64,000 nt of DNA from Daucus carota subsp. sativus (lineage: Eukaryota > Streptophyta > Magnoliopsida > Apiales > Apiaceae): positions 54,485,214 to 54,549,213 of the forward strand of contig NC_030381.2 in the NCBI RefSeq assembly GCF_001625215.2. Reading direction: 5' to 3'. How positions within the stretch are numbered: the stretch's first letter is position 1; each line of letters begins with the position of its first letter. Positions 50,901-62,413 of this stretch are shown here, one piece after another. The position numbers and the translations under genes are program-made. The notes under the pieces are model-generated. The model was not told the DNA's origin. It did not search any database and was given only the letters and a program-made list of their open reading frames with translations.

Positions 50901-52392
50901 ATGAGTACCCCACTAGCTCCTGGTGGTTATCGAGTCCCTTTTTCTAATGGCCAAAACTCGCATCAACAACATTTTACAGGCCAAAGGATGCCGCATATAA
51001 GGAGTCAGTCACCTGGCCTGGCCAGAACACCCCCTCATTTGCCACCGACTCAAACTCATCACGGAGGTATGCCGAATAGGGCTTCATCACCATATGTTCG
51101 TCAGCAGGAACAGTTTCATAGTTTTTCTCAAAGAACATCCCATTTACCAAGAACGCCGTCTCTATTTAACCCGGTTCAACTGCAAACTACTCCTATGCCA
51201 AGAAATGTAGACGCACATAGGCCTTCAATAAGCAATACCGGGGGAAATTTGCAACCTGTTGGGACGCCCGAAGGTACTGTAAATACATCAACTGAGCAGG
51301 ACTGGCGGCCAACTGGCCGCATGCGTGGAAGCCTATCGGGGCGGGCTTATTCAGAAGCACTTAACCAGTACATCATCCAACCGACACAGCCAGTTCAACC
51401 CATTAGGCCACCAACCAATACAGTCACATCTCCATCTGGTATCCCATCCCCACATGTCCCGAGGGCAGATAACATGAATATGAATGCTACTCAGGGAGCA
51501 AATGTCTCATCTGTGCAACCTGCTAGTACTGCTGGGATGTCGAACGTAGGGAATAATCAAACTTTAGGTAAGTATCAAGTGCCATAAATTATGTAGAGGT
51601 AGCAATCTGCGTGAGTTTTTAGTGCAATATAATCATATACAGGATAGGTTTGTCAATTACCACTAATGTTTGTACGTTCATTTCGATTCTTATCTTGTCA
51701 TTAAATTAAGTTTCTTCGTCCTGCAATTCAAATTCATTTGCTGTCTTGTTTCTCTTAAAATGTTCAGAAGAACTACTTCAATTTCATGTTTTTGTTGAAA
51801 ATCAACCCAGGCGAACATTATTGTTCGTCAACAAAAGAAATGATGTCATGGAATTAGTTTACCATTTTAAAAGAATAAATATTCTCATCCTAATTCCTCA
51901 GCCCATCCCGATAACCCTACTAGCCAGTATACTCATGATGGAAATGGGGGTGAAGCCAGAAAAGAGGACAATGCGCCTGACCAACTGACTGATGATGGAG
52001 AACGGGTGAAATCTAGCGAAGAGAAAGAGAACTGCAGTGGAAGGAAATATATAGGTGAAAAACGGCAGCATTCAGAAAATTTCACGGCCAGCACAACTGA
52101 GCAAGGTACTAATGGTGGAGAGCACTGTAATGGAAAGAAATACAGAGGCGTAACACGGCAGCCTTCAGGGAGGTTTGCAGCGGCGATTACTGAAAATAGG
52201 ACCCGTATGCAGCTTGGAACATTCGAAACAGAGGAAGAGGCTGCTTTGGCGTATGATTCCAGTGCCCTCCGCCTGCACGGATCAAGTGCAGTACTGAATT
52301 TTCCTCGACGGAGTTCTGGTGACCAGAAAACGGGATTGAGTGGGATAGAATTGTGGAAAAAGGCAACATCGTACTTGAACTCGCAGAAGTAG
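41966..52392 (+). CDS. PIAL-type SP-RING SUMO ligase with fused AP2/ERF-like domain
   Basis: Seventeen exons: 41966-42150, 43277-43349, 44299-44364, 44587-44652, 44746-44828, 45366-45417, 45638-45709, 46551-46618, 46704-46752, 46854-46938, 47016-47117, 47242-47293, 48149-48200, 49787-49903, 49983-50747, 50850-51567, 51902-52392. They sum to 1031 codons. Residues 1-317 are the helical N-terminal part of PIAL proteins ([38 protein letters not shown]). The SP-RING spans about 318-374 ([20 protein letters not shown] ... WRCPHCNQ; zinc ligands around Cys331, His333, Cys354, Cys357). PIAL proteins elongate SUMO chains and act in transcriptional silencing. A long disordered Pro/Gln/Ser region follows, with the conserved [20 protein letters not shown] and IIQPTQP. 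The last exon adds an AP2/ERF-like domain (about 947-1003), not known to me in PIAL proteins. Intron 14 uses a GC donor. Confidence 0.8.
47370..47631. mobile_element. Stowaway-type MITE in PIAL-like intron 12
   Basis: TA-bordered ends CTCCCTCCATCCCATTTTAA and TTAAAATGGGATGGAGGGAG-like (TAAAATGGGATGGAGGGAG) are near-perfect inverted repeats. Inner arms TTTGACTTTTGAATGGTCAA and complement extend the foldback. About 260 bp. Confidence 0.9.
48556..48813. mobile_element. Stowaway-type MITE in PIAL-like intron 13
   Basis: The left end CTCCATCTCAAGAAG and right end TTTGAGATGGGAGGGAG are inverted copies, with TTGGTCAATTTGACC inside. It is related to the element at 47370-47631 but more diverged. Confidence 0.8.
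51902..52392 (+). other. AP2/ERF-like domain exon (part of the PIAL-like gene)
   Basis: The exon opens after a pyrimidine-rich acceptor (CATCCTAATTCCTCAG) and is in phase with the donor TTTAG/GTAAGT at 51567. The domain reads [36 protein letters not shown] and [16 protein letters not shown] element, LGTF, AAxAYD and LNFP are all kept. The three tryptophans usual in the DNA-contacting sheet are replaced (PSG for PWG, RFAAAI for KWAAEI, RMQLGTF for RVWLGTF). Ahead of it, [20 protein letters not shown] resembles a worn copy of the domain's own first half. The only in-frame ATG lies inside the domain. Confidence 0.75.
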
Positions 52393-52622
52393 TCTTCGAG
52401 TTCGTTCTTGTTAACGAGGAAGTGAAGACTCGGGAGTTGGAGACGTCATTTAGAAGTGCTTAATGGTTGATCACTTGCAGAAGTGCTTACTGGTTGATCA
52501 GTTCTACTTGAAACTATTTGATTTATTGTCCGTCACATGGTTCACAAACTACGTACTAACTACTAAGGTCTAAGCTGAATAATATATTCTTTTAATATTT
52601 AATCCAACTTAATAACTGATTA

Positions 52623-53263
52623 GGGCAAATTAATTTATAGGTCCTTGAACTATTGACGTTTTATTGTCTAGGTCCCTGAACTAAAGATTCCGTATTTTAG
52701 GTCACTTAACTTTTCTATTTTCTGATCTAAGTCCTTCCGTCAAAAAGATTCTAACTGTGTTAACTAGGGTTCTTGAGTTTCATACAGATCAAAGCAATTT
52801 TGAAGGTGTTAGTGATATCCAAACTCAAAGTTCAAGTAGTCAAATTGAAGCTTGAATCACTAGCGACACTCATATGACAACAATTTTCACAGATTAGATT
52901 TAATTTAAAAAAACCCCAAATTGGACCATAAATTTAGGGTTCTTTATCGAATTTAGTGACCTAAATTTATAAAATTTTAAATTGAACATAATTTTTGAAA
53001 ATTGGTGTCATATGAGTGTCGCCAGCGACTCAAGCTTCAATTTAACTACTTGAACTTTGAATTTGGATATCACTAACACCTTCAAAATTGCTTTGATCTG
53101 TATGAAACTCAAGAACCCTAGTTAACACCGTTAGAATCTTTTTGACGGAAGGACTTAGATCAGAAAACAGAAAAGTTAAGTGACCTGAAATACGGAATCT
53201 TTAGTTCAGGGACCTAGACAATAAAACGTCAATAGTTCAGGGACCTGCAATTTAATTTTCCCT
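52623..53263. mobile_element. 641-bp foldback element, Mutator-like
   Basis: The two halves are near-perfect inverted repeats of about 290-300 bases each around a short AT-rich centre (CTAGGTCCCTGAACTAAAGA left, TCTTTAGTTCAGGGACCTAG right). The flanks carry the direct repeat AACTGATTA at 52614-52622 and 53264-53272, a 9-bp target-site duplication that points to the Mutator superfamily (8 bp remains possible). No transposase is encoded. It starts about 230 bases after the stop of the PIAL-like gene. Confidence 0.88.
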
Positions 53264-53272
53264 AACTGATTA

Positions 53273-55325
53273 TTAAAAGGTGCTAATTGTATGCCCCGTG
53301 ACCGAGATATTACTTTGACATTTATTCTAAACGGCGTTCTAAGTAATGACTTCTAATTTCACCATTCTTTAATATCGGTGCTTACTTGGCCTTTTTGTAT
53401 AATCGGAAATTAATCAATCGAATCGGAGATTTCAGAATTATGAGATCTGCTTTTTTTTTTTTTTCTAAATTTTTTTTTGCCACGGAAAGATGAGATCTGA
53501 TTTATTTTTAAGCGGCTGATATTTTCAAGTTCATAAAATTCCAAACCTCAGTTAATCGCAAATGAACACAAATCTAAATTAAATCATTCTCACCGAGTCA
53601 CCGTCAAACATCAATATGGACGTACATCTCCGTAAAATGTGGTACGACAAGTAGTGATGCGGTTGAACCGATTGAATGAAACAACTTTGTTGATTATAAT
53701 ACATGATCTGGATCACATTGTCAAGCTATTGGTAGGGAACATAAAGACTTGGAGTATGTAACCGAAACTTTAAAGACCTAAAAATAGTTTATATATCACT
53801 AACTGGTGATTGTTGTGTAGGTCATGATCATGAACTGTACGTTAAATAACTTTGTTCTATAAAGTATCTATAAATCTAGCCAGGGTTAAATCTATTATTT
53901 TAATTTTTTTATAAATAAAAATATTAGTGTCATATTTTTATTAGAAAAATATTTAGAAAACATATATTTAAATATGCGTTCAAATTTTTTTAAAATACGT
54001 GAAAAAATTGAGACTAACATATCCAGAACGAGTGAGTGTATTTGAGAAGTTGTTTCTAATCCTAACATCTCCATGTAAGAAAAATATTATGCCGATGTAA
54101 TATATATAATTCAATGTTTAGGGATTCCTCGACTAGAGCAAACAATTGTTATGACATACTAATTTATCAATTATATTATAATCAATATTATCAGTTCATA
54201 ACATCATTTTGTGTGATGCAGGAAACTTTAATTTGATCAATAAAAATATTATATTCTAGCTATATTATATCTCTAATATGAAGTGCACGTCCACTTCCGA
54301 TCATGTATGCACATATATACAAACCAGTTAAAATATACGTGAATTTTCAGAAAAAAATAACACAAAAGCGACAGTTACATAGAAGTCGGCAATGTAGGGT
54401 GGAGCTTGTGGCGTGAAGAAGAAGATACAGCCGATTAAATTGAAATAAAGTGTTAGGTTATTGACGAACCTCACATTTATTTATACACGTACAGACACAA
54501 ACTAGAAAAAAGAAAAGAAAAATAATTGTATAAATTTGACCATCGCTTTCGATCCTTCACGGTTGGCATTCTACAGAGCTTCACACGTTCACATTAAAAA
54601 TGGCTTCTTATATGCAACTTGATCATCCTACCAATAATTCTTCGAACTTGTATTAAGAATAATTACATACACGTTTGTTTGTAAGTATAACGAACTTCAG
54701 CTTTAAACATTGGATAAGGCTGTGAAACATTTACTCTCCGAATTTATCTTGCTCTTTGCTCGAATTAAATTTATTATAAATAAATGTCATTAATCTGTAA
54801 GCTTATAAACTTAGACAAAAAATTAGTATTGGTTGTCGGAAAAATAAAAACAGTTATTCTGTAATTTTTAAAAAATACAGAAGTATTATATTATTCTACA
54901 GTAGAATAATAGTAATTTTTGTATTTTCATGTTAAAATGTTTTCTTCATAACAAAAACAGGATATTTATGACGGAAATTTGAAACTTACGACGAATTTTA
55001 GACTTAATTTACGTCTCAAGACCCTATTTTGTTGTAGTGTCACACGATCTTGGAAGCTTAATTTATAACTTTTTTTATTATCATGAATATTGTAACTCTC
55101 GCTTATCTTCAAATTTAATTGTTATCGGGAATGGATACTGAATACTGATTTGTATTTCGTATAATTTACAATAACACACTCTAATTTGTATTTCTCCGGC
55201 TAAGAACTCAGATTTCTTTGCAGATCATTCAAAGATTTACAACTTAGACTAATTAGATTATGAAATTGAGTACAGACTTCGGATACATTGCTAACTTTTT
55301 AAGCTTACAGTGAAGAAAATTACTT
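53273..55325. other. AT-rich intergenic DNA, nothing recognised
   Basis: Two kilobases between the foldback element and the WRKY gene. I see no supportable gene, no clear TIR element and only short poly-T runs (near 53451 and 53471). Confidence 0.55.
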
Positions 55326-56675
55326 CTAGAAAGATGAATTCGAAACAAGTCCATCCAAATCATCGTCAAATCCCGCGAAAAACTCATCAGTCAGAATCGA
55401 ATCCGGGATCACAAACTCATGATCATCGTCAATAATCGTGTCATTTTTCTCGTGCTTGATCTTCTTGAGAGCTCGCACTACTTCAACATGTGTAGATGAT
55501 GAGGAAAATTTGGAATGCTCTTTCGGAGTTGCGGTGGAAGATACGCAGCTTTCGCCGGAAGAAGTTCTCTTCAAGGCGGAGAATTTTTGGCGGTTGGTTC
55601 CTGCAAGGGAACTGCGGCGAGTCGGCTGGCTGTGGTTGTGCTCGGCGGAGTAGGTCATGATGAACGTTCCGGGACTCGAACAGCTTTCTTCGACTTGCTT
55701 TCGTGCTAAACAGCCTTTCGAGCTACTGCACCTGTAGTAGCTTCTGTTCGGATTCAAAAAAAATAATCATCAGTAAAACGTAAATCTCATCTTCTCCAGA
55801 CCCCGTGTTAGACGGGATATACTAGATATATTTCTTTGTTATTTGCATCTAATTTGTATTAAGATATCAAATTTATGTTGAGATCTAATTAGAAAAATAA
55901 ATTTCAATGAAAGTTCACGGTTCTCAATTTTGAGTGAGTACTCTGTTAGAGTTTTTATACGAGTTCATAATTCTCGATTTAAGATGGTACTCAATCAGAA
56001 TTATTGATGAAAGTTCAAAGTACTCGTTTTAAGATAGTGCTCAATCAGAATTATTATTGATGAAAATTTAAAATACTCGTTTTAAGCACCTTGGATAAGG
56101 CGATCCTTTGATAGGTTTCTGACCATATTTACGCCAAGCCCATAAATCAGAAGAAAGACCTTCTGCTGTTACTTGAACCACAACCCTCTTCTGCTGGTTT
56201 TTCCTGCAAAACATAAAAAAAAAGAAAAAAAATCAATAAATTTGCAAGAATAATAAAGATATTCATAATTAAGGTTGATCAAAGTTTATTATACTAATTC
56301 TCACCTTTTGTATTTAGTTGCATGAGTAGCAACTTTAGGGCTAGCTGCAGCAACTGCACTAGCTTCCTTCTGATCAACAACCTTGATTTCCTCTTGCTCG
56401 AATTTCACTTCGTTCACCGGAGAATCCGTCTGTTCTGGAACAAAAATCTGACTTGCTGGATCATAAAAGGGCTTGCAAAAATCATCTAATTCATTGACAA
56501 AGCCTGAATTATCAGTGCTAATCTCATCTCCTTGAAAATCCGGAAAATCGTAAAAAAGATCATCTTGAAAATTAAAATCCAGCAAGCCATTTATAGCTGT
56601 GTACTGATCATGGCTGCACCCTCTAACAATCGCTTCCAGTCCCCAATCTTCTTCCATGCCACAAAATCCCTCCAT
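55326..56675 (-). CDS. WRKY transcription factor, group IIe (WRKY22/27/29-like)
   Basis: Three exons (56675-56305, 56204-56091, 55743-55326) give 300 residues. The N-terminal half is acidic and likely activating. The WRKY domain has WRKYGQK at 147-153 and a zinc finger Cys167-x5-Cys173-x23-His197-x-His199, the spacing of groups IId/IIe. Intron 2 splits the PYPR/SYYRC codon, the standard conserved intron of group II c-e. A basic KRKNQQKR precedes the domain; a Ser/Thr-rich stretch and acidic tail ([17 protein letters not shown]) follow. Members bind W boxes (TTGACY) and act in immune and senescence signalling. Residues upstream of the chosen ATG (a further three codons) lack another ATG, so 56675 is the first start in frame. 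Confidence 0.93.
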
Positions 56676-56795
56676 ATATACCAAATTAAAATTCCGTCAC
56701 AACAGGCAGATACTGGTCCGTTGTAAGTTATCCGTCGTAGATAGGCCTGTTTGTTGGAATATGAGAATGAGGAAATTTTAAAGTGAGATGCTGAG

Positions 56796-56902
56796 TTTAT
56801 ATAGTGAGAAGTGAAGGGAGATATGATTGAGCAAGTTGAGGGAAAATAAGGGGGAAAAAATGGACTTTTGTGAGAGGGTGGTGCATTTCACAGGGGTTGA
56901 CT
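56796..56902 (-). promoter_or_regulatory. TATA box and nearby W box of the WRKY gene
   Basis: The minus strand reads TATATAAA at 56803-56796, about 120 bases upstream of the ATG. A W box TTGACT lies on the plus strand at 56897-56902, which would fit self- or cross-regulation by WRKY factors. Confidence 0.5.
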
Positions 56903-56903
56903 T

Positions 56904-59900
56904 TGATATTTTGTCAAATGATAAACACGCTTTGGTGTTCTTTAATAGCTGCTGCCTCTCATGCTTGATGGGGCTCATTAGGGCAAAGACTATACGTCAT
57001 TTTGTTTGCCCATGAAAAAGGGCAATTAATATCTAAAGTTTGGCTTCATAAAGACTGACTCGGTCATGCATGACACGATAATATTAAAAAGTTGATTAAT
57101 TTTTAAAAATATAATCCCTCCATTCCTTTCTTTACAATTTTTTCACATTACTTACACTTATTTTACTATACATATAAAATATAGTTTATGATTTATTTTT
57201 AATTATTTTTATAAATATTCAAACATTAAACTTTTATTCAGATAAAAAAATAATTCATGAATTTATATTTTATATATATGAGTATTGAAATGCGTGACAA
57301 ATTTCTATGTTCAAGATAACAACCTAATACAAACTTTTTTGAGACGGTACGTATTAGTTAGAACTTTACATGATTACATCGTATTCATGAAATTAATCGT
57401 AATAGAAATATTTTTTGGAGAAGATACCATTTTATTCATACATCAAAATTACAGATATTCTCTCACATTTCCGAAACTATGATAATAACGAGTCATGCAT
57501 CCGTTAGCTTGGTGTTTATCTTTATCAAAATCATCTGGTAGAGACTTTTTATATATATATATATCTTGTCGTCACGTTCATATTTTAACTAAAATCAATC
57601 ATTTTGGCGAGGTTGAATTTATCTAATTTCCTTGTAATATTAGCTTGACTAGAGGTATATATGGAAAGCTGTAATTTCATGCGCAATATGTGAAACTGTA
57701 GAAGACTGATAATGAAGCCCTGGAAAAGTTTAGGTCTTGCAAGTGTAAACATAACCGGTTCGTTATATTCGAGTTTTTCGTAAAATTTTTCTGATCAGCA
57801 ATTTCAAAAGTCATTAGTTATAATTGTCAAAGGAAAAGGAGAGGAAACAAGCACCGAGTCTATTTAACATTATACAGTCCTGAAAGAAAAGACTGTCGGG
57901 AAATTAACTATGATTTCTGCAATATTTATACCAGCAATATATTCCCGCTATCAGTATTTATGACTTTTGTTAAATACGTGCCGAGTTCATATCCCTCAAT
58001 ATATTCATACCGGGACAAAGAGAATAAAGAACAACAATATTTCATTTGGAGTTTGAATATTTTATATAATTTCTATGATTTTTATTTATAATATATATCA
58101 GTTAATTTTCCACGTACATGTCTTTAGAATCATCATGCGAGCATTACACACTTATATATAAACACTCCAGTTAGATATATATTCTACTTATCCGCAGAAG
58201 CATACTTATTTGGTGCTAATCCTGATTGCAGATGATTAATCTAATCTTTACCATTATAATCTCAAGTCAAACACCTATTTAAACCAGCAGGGTGGACCCT
58301 TTCGCAATATTTTTTCCCATGACATTCCATATCTTGACTTTAAATATTACGATAAAATATAATAATATATAACCGGCATTATTGACGATCACTTTCCTAC
58401 AAGAAAAGTATGGGCAGCAATGACATAAAAATCTCGAAAATTCTTGCACAAATTTTGTAAATTAGTTTGAAATTTTATTTGTTTATGGATAACGTTTCGA
58501 TAAAGATACCCTCAAATCTCGATCTCCACTGGAAGGTACAGTGCATGTATATAAAAATTGACAACCATGCTTCACGCTCGCAAGTTGCGGGAGAGAGGGG
58601 GCTCATGTCTAAGGTTTATGTAGAGAGATGAGAGATCTAGGATAGGGCTTTATTCTTTTTGCATTGAATGTATGAAATGAAAACTACTTGTGGGATTGGT
58701 ACAGAAGATATTAGAGTATGTAGTTGATGAGGTCCTGACAAGAAGATATTATTGAGGTTAGGAAAAGGTCTGGAATCCTGAACTGGTTCCAAAAATTCAT
58801 GAATCATTCGTCTGCATCTTGTTTTAGAAAATTCTGATTTATTAAAAATTTCTCGATTAGTTCCTGATTAATTCATAATATATATTTTATTCAATTATCG
58901 ATTATACTCTGATTTGATTAAAAAAAATTGATTTATCGAAAAAATTCATAATTTCTGAATCAATAGATCAACTAATTACTTCTCTTTTTTTTTTTTTTAA
59001 AGAAAATCAACTAATTACTTCTGATTCTTGATTTTGATATCATGTTTTAATTATTAATAAAAGTAATAATCAGATTATTCACGGGTATTACTGCCATCAT
59101 ATATCAACTACCCCCTTTGTTTTGAAATATAAGTCATTTAAAATAAAAATATATGATTAATATTATAATTTGGATTTTTTTAAAAAAAATAACAATTTTA
59201 ACTAAGCGGTCAAAAGACGTAAAAGTGTGGGCCAAAAAATTAAACGACTTATATTTCAAAGCGGAGAGAGTAAAATCTTCCATTGTGTTATTTTCTAGAA
59301 AACCAATTCGGGTACTTAACACTATCCCAAATCCCAATTCCCAATTGTTATGTCTTAAGATTTTACTTGATCGACTAATTTTTAGAGAACGGGAAAACAC
59401 ATTGGATATTTCTTTCAAACATCTTATTTGGACGGGTATGTTACATTTTGTTTTGGACTTAATATATCTGATATATCAATCGAGAATTAGAATAATATAT
59501 TAGAGGTCCTGATATATTTATTGAAATTTCAGATTATTCTTAAAATTTTGAAAGATGTATTCACTTCAAATTTTAATTATTTTTAAAAATCTAATGTTGT
59601 TGAATTGAGATAATTAAAATTTCATGATAATTCAAAACCTAATTAATAGATTTTTTATGGACTTTATAATGATGAATCTAAAGATATTTGTTAGTATTCT
59701 GTTTATGTTTTTAGAAACCAAAATTAATGAGATTTTACAAAATTGATCTTCAATCCTTATAATTTGACGATACTCTAGAATCTGCATGAAGGAAAATGAA
59801 ACGGTATATTAAATTATTTTTTTTGCCAAGATATTAAATTTTGTTTTAAATTTAATAAATCTCATATATTCAACTAAGAATTAGATTTTGTTAGATTTCA

Positions 59901-60881
59901 CCCCTTGTTCTTTCATTCTCTCCATCCCAATTAAATATTAGATTTACTAAAGATATCGATCGAGGATCATGGCTATAGAATTGACAAGCAAAGTAGGCAA
60001 TGCAAGAACATGAACTCAAGGGCACATCTTTTTTCCTGATAAAACAAGGGAATGGATGGACCTTTATAACTTTAATTTTGGTCCAACTTCGATACACTAT
60101 CTAGTAGTCATCCATCTACCATACGTAACAAATTAGTTGTTTCTCTACACCACTCTGCCCTCTTTTGCTGGATAGATTATCCAATTTCTCCCCGGAAATG
60201 ATTGGAACTTGGAAGAAGCAGAAGAGGCAGGTTTAAGTACACTTCAGTTGTGTTTCCAAGTTGAAGGGGGATGCTAGGACCACACAGCACTTACAAATTT
60301 ATATAAAAATACGGGTAAGCCGAAATGAATATAAATTCTAGTCTGTCGCCAGCTTCCTGGTAAATACTCTATTCAAATTAGTAGTCCATTTTTTGAAGTT
60401 CCGTGATCAAATCACAAGGAAATATCATATTCTTTTTATTGACATAATTTCTATAATATTTTTTAATTACAAGCTACATATGCAAATTTGAGTCCAATTC
60501 TGAAAAAAAAGGTAAATATAGCACTAACTTGAAAGTTAGAGCAGAGGTATTATAATCCTAAGCTAATTAAAAAGGACAATATAATTTTAACTATCAGAGA
60601 CATGTTACCCTCCAAAATCAACGAATTTAATCTTAAACTGCTAAAAAGTAACAAACAATATTTATGAGCTACACCACTCTTCAAAAATAATGTATTACAT
60701 AAATCTTAAAGCCTCACACATTCCTGTCAAAATGGCTTACATTACATGTTTCCAATAGGAATACATTACTAGTAAAAAATAGAGAAAGAGTAATAAGTAT
60801 AGATATACTACCTGACTCTCAGCTGCAATGTACAGACCAAGAAATTTCTCAACTTTGACACAAAATTCAGAAGTTGCTCCT
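56904..60881. other. Long AT-rich intergenic region
   Basis: About 4 kb without a supportable gene. It holds the distal WRKY promoter, a half-element starting AATCCCTCCATTCCTTTC at 57114 (one Stowaway-like end only) and a MITE at 59110-59272. Short open frames are AT-rich and unconserved. Confidence 0.5.
59110..59272. mobile_element. Small Stowaway-like MITE
   Basis: The left end CCCCCTTTGTTTTGAAATAT plus AAGTC and the right end GACTTATATTTCAAAGCGGA plus GAGAG are inverted copies. About 163 bp, AT-rich. Confidence 0.7.
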
Positions 60882-62350
60882 TCATTTTAGCGAAACTCTC
60901 TTTCCGTCTACAACGAACTTCTCACTGCCTTCAAGCTGTACAACAATAAAAAATAAGTTATTATGTCACAAGATCAGGGATGCAAAAAAAAAATCTGCTA
61001 CCACTGAAGGTACCTTTTGTTTTAAAAAATCAAGGGCGTCTCTTTTTGAAGAGAAGCTGGAAAACGTAGATGATGATTGTTGTTCTATAAGGACTTTAAG
61101 TTGTTTCAACTTTAACGATTCTCCGGGCACCTGCAAACAAAATAGTAAGTAGCGAATAAAAGAAAAGAAAAACTTACGAGAAATTTTGCTCATACTGAAG
61201 AACGCACTTTACGAAGAAGCTGTCTGCACAACTTTTTTAGCTTTGGTTTTGGTTCGTCACTTCTTTCAGTTTCTGAATCAACATGCATCTGTGTTGGTGA
61301 ACTAGAATCAGCAGGACTATCATCATCAACATCATCATCACTATCATCAAAAGAAGTCTTCTTGCCCTCAAAGTGGCAACCAGCTATTTTTCTAGGCCTA
61401 TCCTTAATGCCAAGACCTTGCTTTCCAGTTGTAGCCTTATTCTGTACAAATACAAATAGAATTAGCATAATATACAACGACCCATATTAACACAGAAACT
61501 GCTGCCCAACTACTTTTATTATCCAACTCAAAATTTGGGGTTTCTATGAACTATTAAGTAAGAAAGAATACTTGCAATAGAAGTTGAGTCTTTCAAGTCT
61601 TAAGTGTTTGTTTCAAAGTTAATTTTATCTTTAAGAAAATACCTGAATAACGCATACATCATAGAAAATTTAACAATGTCCTAGTACTACGCATTTATAA
61701 TTAAGTTTTTTTAACTGCGTGACAAAATGAAAGTTAACACAACCCAGAACTACTGATCTACACAATCAGTCCACATACAGTATACGTCATTACTAACTAA
61801 ATTAAGCTACTTCAAAATAGCATAGATATATACAGACACCAACCCACACAGCAACCTAAAATAATACTATCCAAAATCCCATTTTATGATACCAAAGCAA
61901 ATACAGAGAAAATAAACATCCATAATAGCCTGTGTCCTGTAAACTCATGTAAAAGCTTTCTAATATGTATTTGTTTAGGTTGTTACGGTGCCATGACATC
62001 ACATTCACCAATATATTTTCAACATATATACGAAAGTCGGAATGTATGTTCATCTTTTAATGTATACTGCAGAGTATGTAGCCTAATTGTTGTTCAGATT
62101 CTAGTATTCCACACATATATTGATTACTGTCAAAAGATCGTGGTCTCTCCTACATATTAAAATATATCATTTTCTATGGTTATATAGGTATCTTAGTTAT
62201 ATGATTTATGTAATTTACAAATATCTATTGTTTTCTGCTTAAAAACATAATATTTTATAATCTACAAAAAAACGTGTCCTACAGTAAAACCAAACAACAC
62301 ATTGTGTTCTCCAACAGAACAAATTGATTAGTCTAACATATAATTATAAA

Positions 62351-62413
<63 letters not shown>

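Noticed and set aside
51902..52392. Independent AP2/ERF transcription factor gene
   Set aside because: The frame has no ATG before the domain core and no promoter space; it opens with a splice acceptor in phase with the PIAL-like exons.
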